Positions 58,990 through 64,000 of a stretch of DNA of 64,000 bases are shown here, in pieces. The DNA is from Haloarcula taiwanensis (GTDB taxonomy: Archaea > Halobacteriota > Halobacteria > Halobacteriales > Haloarculaceae), in NCBI GenBank assembly GCA_002844335.1, contig CP019154.1, positions 558,001 to 622,000 on the forward strand, read 5' to 3'. Each line of letters starts with the position of its first letter. The stretch's first letter is position 1. The position numbers and the translations under genes were made by a program. Under the pieces are notes generated by a model. The model was not told the origin of the DNA, ran no database searches, and saw only the letters and a list, made by a program, of their open reading frames with translations.

Positions 58990-59904
58990 ATGTCACGCCG
59001 CGCGACGCTCAGACGGGTTGGGCTGCTCGTTCTCGGCGTCAACCTTCTCCTCGTGCTGCTGAAAGCCGGCGTCTGGTTCACCACCGGAAGCTTCGCTGTC
59101 CAGTCTGAGGCGATCAACAGCGCCGCTGACACCGCCTACTCGCTGGTCATCGTTGCTGGGCTGTACCTGACGACACGCCCGCCGGACTTCGAGCACCCCC
59201 ACGGTCACGAACGTATCGAGCCGTTCGTCTCCCTGTTCGTCGCCGCGGGTATCTTCGCCGCTGGTGGGTTCGTCCTCTGGAACGCCGGCACCGCCCTGTT
59301 GACCGGCAATATCTCGGTGTCACAGGGACCGGCTGCCGTGCTCGTGCTCGCGTTCTCGGCCGTCGCGAAGTACGCCCTCTACCGGTACTGTCTCCGCGCG
59401 GGCACGAACCGTAACTCCCCGGCGCTCATTGCGACGGCAAAGGACAACCGCAACGACATCCTCACCGCGGGCGCGGCGCTGGTCGGCGTCGCTGGTGCGA
59501 TGGTCGGCTACCCCATCGCCGACCCGCTGGCCGCACTCGTCGTCGCCATCGGCATCATCTACACCGGCATCGAGGTCGTACAGGAAAACGTCACGTATCT
59601 CGTCGGCGGCGCACCACCGGAGGACCTTCGGCGCGAAATCCTCCGCCGCGCGCTCGACCACCCGAAGGTCCGCGGCGCACACGATGTCATCGCCCACTAC
59701 GTCGGCCCTGAAATCGACGTGAGCCTTCACATCGAGGTGGAAGGCGACCTAACGCTGTTCGAGGCCCACGACATCGAGACGGCAGTCATCAAGTCCATCG
59801 AGGAGCTTCCGGAGGTCGACGACGCGTTCATTCACGTCGACCCGAAGGAACTCGGCGAGTGGAAAGACGACGAAGAAGTAGAGCGGCTTGCCGATCTGGA
59901 GTGA
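58990..59904 (+). CDS. Cation diffusion facilitator, Mn-type signature
   Basis: A 304-residue CDF-family cation/proton antiporter with about six membrane helices and a cytoplasmic C-terminal domain (DDLRREILRRALDHPKVRGAHDVIAHYVG...HVDPKELGEW). The metal sites are Asn43-x3-Asp47 in SEAINSAADTAYS and Asp152-x3-Asp156 in KDNRNDILTA. The zinc-type family usually has a His in the second of these sites. An N/D plus D/D arrangement is known in Mn-exporting CDFs, so manganese efflux is more likely; this is inference. It is followed by a small membrane protein gene. Confidence 0.92.
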   Translation: MSRRATLRRVGLLVLGVNLLLVLLKAGVWFTTGSFAVQSEAINSAADTAYSLVIVAGLYLTTRPPDFEHPHGHERIEPFVSLFVAAGIFAAGGFVLWNAGTALLTGNISVSQGPAAVLVLAFSAVAKYALYRYCLRAGTNRNSPALIATAKDNRNDILTAGAALVGVAGAMVGYPIADPLAALVVAIGIIYTGIEVVQENVTYLVGGAPPEDLRREILRRALDHPKVRGAHDVIAHYVGPEIDVSLHIEVEGDLTLFEAHDIETAVIKSIEELPEVDDAFIHVDPKELGEWKDDEEVERLADLE

Positions 59905-59937
59905 CGTTTTAGTGGCTGCCGTGCTATCAGATAGCAT

Positions 59938-60324
59938 ATGGGTGACGACTCATCACGTAGCTGGCTCGCGCTCGGACGACTGTTGTTTGGCCTCGGCGTG
60001 GCCCTTCAGGCCGCTGAAGACTTCCGCGATATGGAGGACGCAATCGAGTACGCCGAGTCGGCGGGTGTCCCCGCGCCGGACCTGTTGGCCCCACTGGCCT
60101 CGGGGATGATGCTGGTCGGCGGGCTGGGGACGGCATTCTGGCGGCTCCCACGGGTTTCGACCGGTGCCGTTGCCACGTTCCTTGCCGTCGTCACGCCGAC
60201 GATGCACGACTTCTGGAACGCCGAGCCGGATGACCGTGGCGGCGAGCGCCTGGCCTTCTTCGGGAACCTCGCGATGTTCGGTGCAGCGGTAACGTTCCTT
60301 CGCGAAGCCTACAGCGGCGACTGA
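59938..60324 (+). CDS. DoxX-like membrane protein
   Basis: A 128-residue protein with four hydrophobic stretches: LALGRLLFGLGVALQAAED, APLASGMMLVGGLGTAFWRL, GAVATFLAVVTPTMHDFWN and LAFFGNLAMFGAAVTFL. The RLLFGxG start, the FRDME-type loop and the HDFWN motif near the third helix are features of DoxX/SURF4-like proteins. Substrate unknown. It follows the CDF gene by 33 nt and may be co-transcribed. Confidence 0.85.
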   Translation: MGDDSSRSWLALGRLLFGLGVALQAAEDFRDMEDAIEYAESAGVPAPDLLAPLASGMMLVGGLGTAFWRLPRVSTGAVATFLAVVTPTMHDFWNAEPDDRGGERLAFFGNLAMFGAAVTFLREAYSGD

Positions 60325-60366
60325 GCACTCGGTCGCTCTGACTGAAAATTTGGGCTGCTGACCCGC

Positions 60367-61650
60367 TCAGTCCGCGACCTGCGCCCGCTCGATCGGGTCG
60401 CCGAAGGCGTAGACGGTGTTGTGGCTCGTGACCTCTACCTCGACCATGTCGCCGATTTCGAGGCCGCGCTCCTGTGCGTCGGCGATGACGACCTGCCGGT
60501 AGGCCTCGTCGTAGCCCACCAGCGACTCGTCGGTGCCGTCCTCGACGAGCAGGACTGAGACCGTGCGCCCGACCATCTCCTCGTAGGCCTCGGCCATCAG
60601 TTCCATCTTCGCCTCGCTCATCTCCTTCGAGCGGTCCTTCTTGACCTGGCCGCCCAGACCCTTCATGTCGGCGGCGTCGGTGCCGGGCCGCTTGGAGAAG
60701 CGCGTGACGTTGATTTTCTCGGGACGGGTCTCACGAAGCAGCGCCATCGACTGCTCGTGGTCGGCCGGTTCCTCGGTCGGGAAGCCGACGATGAAGTCCG
60801 TCGATAGCGTCCAGTAGTCCAGCTTGTCGTCCAGCGTCTCGACGACCTCCAGATACTCCGAAACGGCGTGCTGGCGGCGCATATCTGCCAGCACGTCGTC
60901 ACTGCCGGACTGGACCGGTGCGTGGATGAAGTTGTACAGTTCCTCGTGTTCGGCAAACACCGCCGCGAGTTCCTCGCGGACGCCGTGCAGGCCCTTCGGG
61001 TTCGCCATCCCGACGCGAACGCGGAAGTCGCCGTCGATGTCGGTGCAGATGCGGTCGAGTAGCTCCGGCAGCAGGCTCGTCCCCTGGTTCGTGTCCCAGC
61101 CGTAGACGCCGGTGTCTTGGCCCGTGATACGGATTTCCTTCGCGCCCGCGTGGACCAGCGCACGGGCCTTCTCGACGTTCTCCTCGACCGAGGGGGACTC
61201 GATCCGCCCGGTCGCTTGCTTTGTGATGCAGTACGAGCAGTCCGACATACACCCCCGGGCGATGGGAAGGATACCGACGACGCCGTTGAGGACCGTTTCG
61301 GTGTCCGGCGTAATCGTCGGGCACTCGCCGTTGAGGACGTACTGGGGCACGTCGTCCCAGTGAAGCACCTCGGCGTCGATGTCGGCGTTCTGGAACTCCT
61401 CGCCCTGTGCGAGCGCCATACAGCCCGTGATGACGAGGTCCGCCGGGGTTTCGTTATCGAGTTCTTTGGCCCGTGCGAGCATGTTGCGTTCGGTCTTCTC
61501 AAGCACCGTGCAGGTGTTGAGGATCGCCACGTCGGCGGACTCCGGCCCGTCAGCGGGGTGGTGCCCGCCCTCCCGGAGCGCCTGCTCGATTTGCTGGGTC
61601 TCACCTCTGTTCGAGGTGCACCCGTACGTCTCGATGTGATACCGGGCCAT
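60367..61650 (-). CDS. tRNA t6A37 methylthiotransferase (MtaB/CDKAL1-type radical SAM enzyme)
   Basis: A 427-residue methylthiotransferase that converts t6A to ms2t6A at position 37 of tRNA. The N-terminal MTTase domain has Cys11 in TYGCTSN and further Cys in LNTCTVLEKTE and VITGCMALA for one 4Fe-4S cluster. The radical SAM cluster is RGCMSDCSYCITK around residue 133, then TGQDTGVYGWD and a C-terminal TRAM-type domain (SVLLVEDGTDESLVGYDEAYRQVVI). The archaeal e-MtaB group has this length and layout. It stands near deoC, 50 bp away on the same strand. Confidence 0.95.
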   Translation of the reverse strand: MARYHIETYGCTSNRGETQQIEQALREGGHHPADGPESADVAILNTCTVLEKTERNMLARAKELDNETPADLVITGCMALAQGEEFQNADIDAEVLHWDDVPQYVLNGECPTITPDTETVLNGVVGILPIARGCMSDCSYCITKQATGRIESPSVEENVEKARALVHAGAKEIRITGQDTGVYGWDTNQGTSLLPELLDRICTDIDGDFRVRVGMANPKGLHGVREELAAVFAEHEELYNFIHAPVQSGSDDVLADMRRQHAVSEYLEVVETLDDKLDYWTLSTDFIVGFPTEEPADHEQSMALLRETRPEKINVTRFSKRPGTDAADMKGLGGQVKKDRSKEMSEAKMELMAEAYEEMVGRTVSVLLVEDGTDESLVGYDEAYRQVVIADAQERGLEIGDMVEVEVTSHNTVYAFGDPIERAQVAD

Positions 61651-61700
61651 TCATCCAGATACTATCGCCAGGACGGCAAAAGGGCGACGGATTGGACCGG

Positions 61701-62396
61701 TCAGTAGCCGTCGGTTGCGTCTGTGTCGTCCGGGTCTGCCTCTGGTTCGGTCACGGTTTCACCCGCCGTTTCGGCCTGCCACTCCCGAACAATGGTATCA
61801 CCGCTGGAGGCCCCGATTCGCTCGGCTCCGGCCTCGAACATCGCCCTGGCGTCGGCCCACGACCCGACGCCGCCGCTGGCTTTCACCGGGAGGTACTTGC
61901 TGAGAATCTCCACGTCGTGGACCGTCGCGCCGCCCTCGCTGAACCCCGTCGCGGTCTTGAGGTAGGCAGCGTCGGCGTCTGCAACGAGTTGCCCGACCCG
62001 CTCGAGTTCCTCGTCGGAGAGCAGCGGCGCTTCGACGATGACCTTCACCGGAACTGGGACGCTGGCGACGACCTCAGTGATGTGGTCCCGGACGGCGTCG
62101 TCCTCGCCGGCCTTGAGCAAGCCCACGTTGCACACCATATCCAGTTCGTCGGCTCCGGCGTCCCAGGCCAGTTTGGCCGCCTGACAGACGCTGTCGGTCT
62201 GACCCTGGCCGTGCGGGAAGTCGATGACGGCCGTAAGCGGGACGTTCGCGTACTCGGTCGCAAGCGGGAGCGCCCACGGCGGGATGCACGCCCGCATTCC
62301 GTACTGGAGCGCCTCGTCGAGGCAGGTTCGTACGTCGTTCGGTGTCGTCGTCGGACCGAGAACTGTATGCTCGATGCGGTCTGGTATCTCGTCCAT
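61701..62396 (-). CDS. deoC: Deoxyribose-phosphate aldolase
   Basis: A 231-residue class I aldolase that cleaves 2-deoxyribose 5-phosphate to glyceraldehyde 3-phosphate and acetaldehyde. IEHTVLGPTTTPNDVRTCLDEALQYGMRACIPP starts the barrel; VIDFPHGQGQTDSVCQAAKLAWDAGADELDMVCNVGLLKAG is the typical first phosphate region; the Schiff-base Lys lies in AAYLKTATGFSEGGATVHDV; VKASGGVGSWADARAMFEAGAERIG follows. An acidic tail (EPEADPDDTDATDGY) is a halophilic addition. The ATG giving MDEIPDRIE was chosen. DUF63 is divergent. Confidence 0.95.
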   Translation of the reverse strand: MDEIPDRIEHTVLGPTTTPNDVRTCLDEALQYGMRACIPPWALPLATEYANVPLTAVIDFPHGQGQTDSVCQAAKLAWDAGADELDMVCNVGLLKAGEDDAVRDHITEVVASVPVPVKVIVEAPLLSDEELERVGQLVADADAAYLKTATGFSEGGATVHDVEILSKYLPVKASGGVGSWADARAMFEAGAERIGASSGDTIVREWQAETAGETVTEPEADPDDTDATDGY

Positions 62397-62555
62397 ACCG
62401 CGGGGTGACACGTGGTGCCCACGTAAAGACGGCGGGCGGCGGACGGTGGAGCTACTGTCGTGCCGTACTCGTGTTCGATGATTGCCGCTCAGGCTGCGAC
62501 GGTATCGTCGGCCTCGTTCGGAAGGTTTTCCCTCATCGGAGTCGGCGTGGGGGAC

Positions 62556-63392
62556 ATGGTACTGCCCTCGGGGTTAGCGCTCCCGCCGCTTGAGTACACT
62601 GTGGCGCTGCTTGCGGGCACGCTCGTGGTGACAGCGCTGTTGTACGCCCTCGAACCACCGATCGACCAACGAACCGTAGTCGCCTTGACGCCGTGGATGG
62701 CCCTCGGCGGCGCGCTCCACGCGTTCCATCAGCCACCGATTGACGCCTACAGGCCCGTGGTCGCACCGCTGTTCGGCGCGCCGGCGGTGTATCTCACGAC
62801 GTTCGTCACGCTGGCTCTCGTCTGGATCACGCTGACGCTGTTCAGCGTCCGACGCGGCCACAGCGAGACGATATCACGGAATCTGGGGTACATCGGTGTC
62901 GGATTTCTGACGGTATTGCTTGTCATCGCTGTCGTGATGGCACTGGAGTCCGGCCTGCTTGGACTCATCTGGCCAACTGTTGCTGTCGTCGTCGCAACCG
63001 TCGTTACTGCCGTGACGGTGCTTGCGGTCGCGCTGTGGCGGACACCGGTGGTCGTTCGGATGCGGTATGCGGCCCCGACGGTCGTGTTCGCGCATATGCT
63101 CGACGGCGTCTCGACGGCGGTCGGCGCTGATGTTATCGGCATCACGGAACGAACGCCGATCCCGGCCCGCATCATGGAGTTCGCTGGCACGCTCCCAACA
63201 GCGCCGTATCTCGGCAAAGGCTGGCTGTTCGTGTTCGTCAAACTGCTCGTGGCGGTTGCGGTCGTCTTTCTGCTGGACGACTATCTCGAAGAGGAACCCA
63301 TCGAAGCGAGTCTCCTGCTCGCGCTCGTAACCGCCGTTGGCATCGGCCCGGCCACGAACAACATTGTCCTGTTCCTGTTCAGCCCGGTCTGA
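62556..63392 (+). CDS. DUF63 membrane protein
   Basis: A 278-residue integral membrane protein of the archaeal DUF63 family. It starts VLPSGLALPPLEYTVALLAGTLVVTALLY and has about eight hydrophobic segments, with WMALGGALHAF near residue 50, conserved AHMLDGVSTAVGADVIGITERTPIPARIMEFAG near 185, and GKGWLFVFVKLLVAVAVVFLLDDY, then GIGPATNNIVLFLF at the end. Role unknown. The ATG at 62556 was chosen over longer in-frame options at 62460 because of the family start. It ends 6 bp before the small regulator, in convergent order. Confidence 0.9.
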   Translation: MVLPSGLALPPLEYTVALLAGTLVVTALLYALEPPIDQRTVVALTPWMALGGALHAFHQPPIDAYRPVVAPLFGAPAVYLTTFVTLALVWITLTLFSVRRGHSETISRNLGYIGVGFLTVLLVIAVVMALESGLLGLIWPTVAVVVATVVTAVTVLAVALWRTPVVVRMRYAAPTVVFAHMLDGVSTAVGADVIGITERTPIPARIMEFAGTLPTAPYLGKGWLFVFVKLLVAVAVVFLLDDYLEEEPIEASLLLALVTAVGIGPATNNIVLFLFSPV

Positions 63393-63398
63393 GTGGGG

Positions 63399-63812
63399 CT
63401 ACTCCGGCACCGAATCGCCGAATCCTTCCTGCCGTTCCCGTTCGAGCCGCTGACACCCAAACACGAGTGCGTCCGGCAGGTCCGTCGCATTCGATTGCAG
63501 CGATTCGAACACGGTGGCCACCTCACTGAACCGCGGGCCACGACCGGCAACCAGTGGCTCCTTTTGCCACGTAATGAACTCATAGTCGGACAGCAGCGGC
63601 AGGTGGCAGTGGTGCAGCTCTTGCCGCAGAATCTCCGGATCCTGCGGGACATTAGGGTTTATTGCACTCTCGGGGAGCGGGACTGTCGCGTCAGGGGGGG
63701 CATTTAACAATGCGACGATTAGCTGCCGGCGCGGCTCAGCGCTAACGGATTTGAAAACTTCGTTCCAGCGTCTTATCACCCGCTTTCCGTTCTGGTACCG
63801 TTGCTGTGTCAT
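63399..63812 (-). CDS. Small haloarchaeal winged-helix regulator (DUF7344-like)
   Basis: A 137-residue protein. VFKSVSAEPRRQLIVALLNAPP at the start matches a degenerate ArsR-type helix, then DPEILRQELHHCHLPLLSDYEFITWQKEPLVAGRGPRFSEVATVFESLQ forms a wing-like part. This resembles the haloarchaeal family I recall as DUF7344. The upstream region is unusually AT-rich and has two dyads (63813-63827 and 63842-63860). The first abuts the ATG and includes a TATA-like ggtataa on the minus strand, so autoregulation is a fair guess. Confidence 0.8.
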   Translation of the reverse strand: MTQQRYQNGKRVIRRWNEVFKSVSAEPRRQLIVALLNAPPDATVPLPESAINPNVPQDPEILRQELHHCHLPLLSDYEFITWQKEPLVAGRGPRFSEVATVFESLQSNATDLPDALVFGCQRLERERQEGFGDSVPE

Positions 63813-63827
63813 GGTGTAACTTATACC
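63813..63827 (-). promoter_or_regulatory. Dyad at the start of the small regulator gene
   Basis: On the minus strand GGTATAAGTTACACC reads as GGTxTAAxTTAxACC with its own complement, ending one base before the ATG at 63812. It includes a TATA-like run (GGTATAAG) and is a good place for an autoregulatory operator. Confidence 0.45.
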
Positions 63828-63841
63828 ATTTTTTCATACGA

Positions 63842-63860
63842 CGACATATATATTGTCGTG
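63842..63860. promoter_or_regulatory. Perfect 6-bp dyad with an AT spacer
   Basis: ACGACA-tatatat-TGTCGT, 30 bp upstream of the small regulator gene. The AT-only spacer could itself be a TATA box. The region from here to the window end (63861-64000) shows no supported gene. Confidence 0.4.
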
Positions 63861-64000
63861 GTGTACTATATTAGGTGAACTAAACCCAGAGGGTGCCTCT
63901 GTCCGGTCGAGTCGCCATGACCGGATGACACAATCCTCATGGGCATCGCGAGCAAGAGAGACATGTGCTTGATTACCCCATCACGCAGTGGGCGTCTGTC

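Noticed and set aside
63938..64000. A gene starting near the right edge (ATGGGCATCGCG...)
   Set aside because: Only 21 codons before the window ends, no promoter at a proper distance and no recognisable sequence; could not be supported.

Overview
The window looks like chromosomal DNA of an extremely halophilic archaeon, most probably Haloarcula or a close relative. The evidence is high GC content, very acidic proteins, AT-rich TATA boxes about 22-30 nt before many start codons (leaderless transcripts), an archaeal lipid gene (HMG-CoA reductase), HerA/NurA repair proteins, a PGF-CTERM-anchored solute-binding protein and several families known mainly from haloarchaea. I see no rRNA, tRNA, insertion sequence, prophage or CRISPR array. 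It reads as core chromosome with many single genes and short operons.

Layout. 0-11.9 kb: tandem membrane paralogues, a lipoprotein, carB, a large multi-PAS histidine kinase, a PH-like protein, carA and a divergent Lrp/AsnC regulator. 11.9-15.3 kb: MscS channel, AI-2E-type permease, GAF histidine kinase. 15.4-22.0 kb: MrfA-type helicase and a corrinoid transporter (btuD, btuC on minus, btuF divergent), then 5-formyl-THF cyclo-ligase. 22.1-31.4 kb: a second receiver-containing kinase, a disulfide oxidoreductase, an RND exporter with its exported partner under a divergent TetR regulator, and a HalX-type response regulator. 31.4-36.3 kb: small membrane proteins, NAD kinase, a KaiC/RAD55-like ATPase, DUF4013 and two universal stress proteins. 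36.3-42 kb: HerA, an exo/endonuclease/phosphatase-family protein, a small regulator plus membrane protein pair, NurA. 42-48.5 kb: gpmI, RNA 2'-phosphotransferase, a flavin split-barrel protein and the nadA-nadB-nadC operon. 48.5-52.5 kb: an odd AT-rich repeat ORF, an amidohydrolase, HMG-CoA reductase and a DUF5817 regulator with a membrane protein. 52.5-64 kb: cupin, second lipoprotein, small membrane proteins, icd, isoaspartyl peptidase, methionine aminopeptidase, a 55-bp tandem repeat, HIT protein, CDF transporter, tRNA methylthiotransferase, deoC, DUF63 and a small regulator.

How parts work together. carA and carB lie 4 kb apart but carry the same 20-bp element upstream in the same orientation; an Lrp-family gene shares the carA promoter region. 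De novo NAD synthesis (nadABC), NAD kinase and the NAD-consuming tRNA 2'-phosphotransferase all occur here. The TetR gene and the RND operon share an intergenic region with two copies of an 18-bp near-palindrome, one lying between TATA box and start codon.

The least explained items are the 30-bp-periodic AT-rich ORF next to nadA, the three exact-period 55-bp repeats after the map gene, the car promoter element, and the extra C-terminal domain on BtuD. No complete new defence or mobile system is evident. Family names come from reading the protein sequences; no database search was possible.
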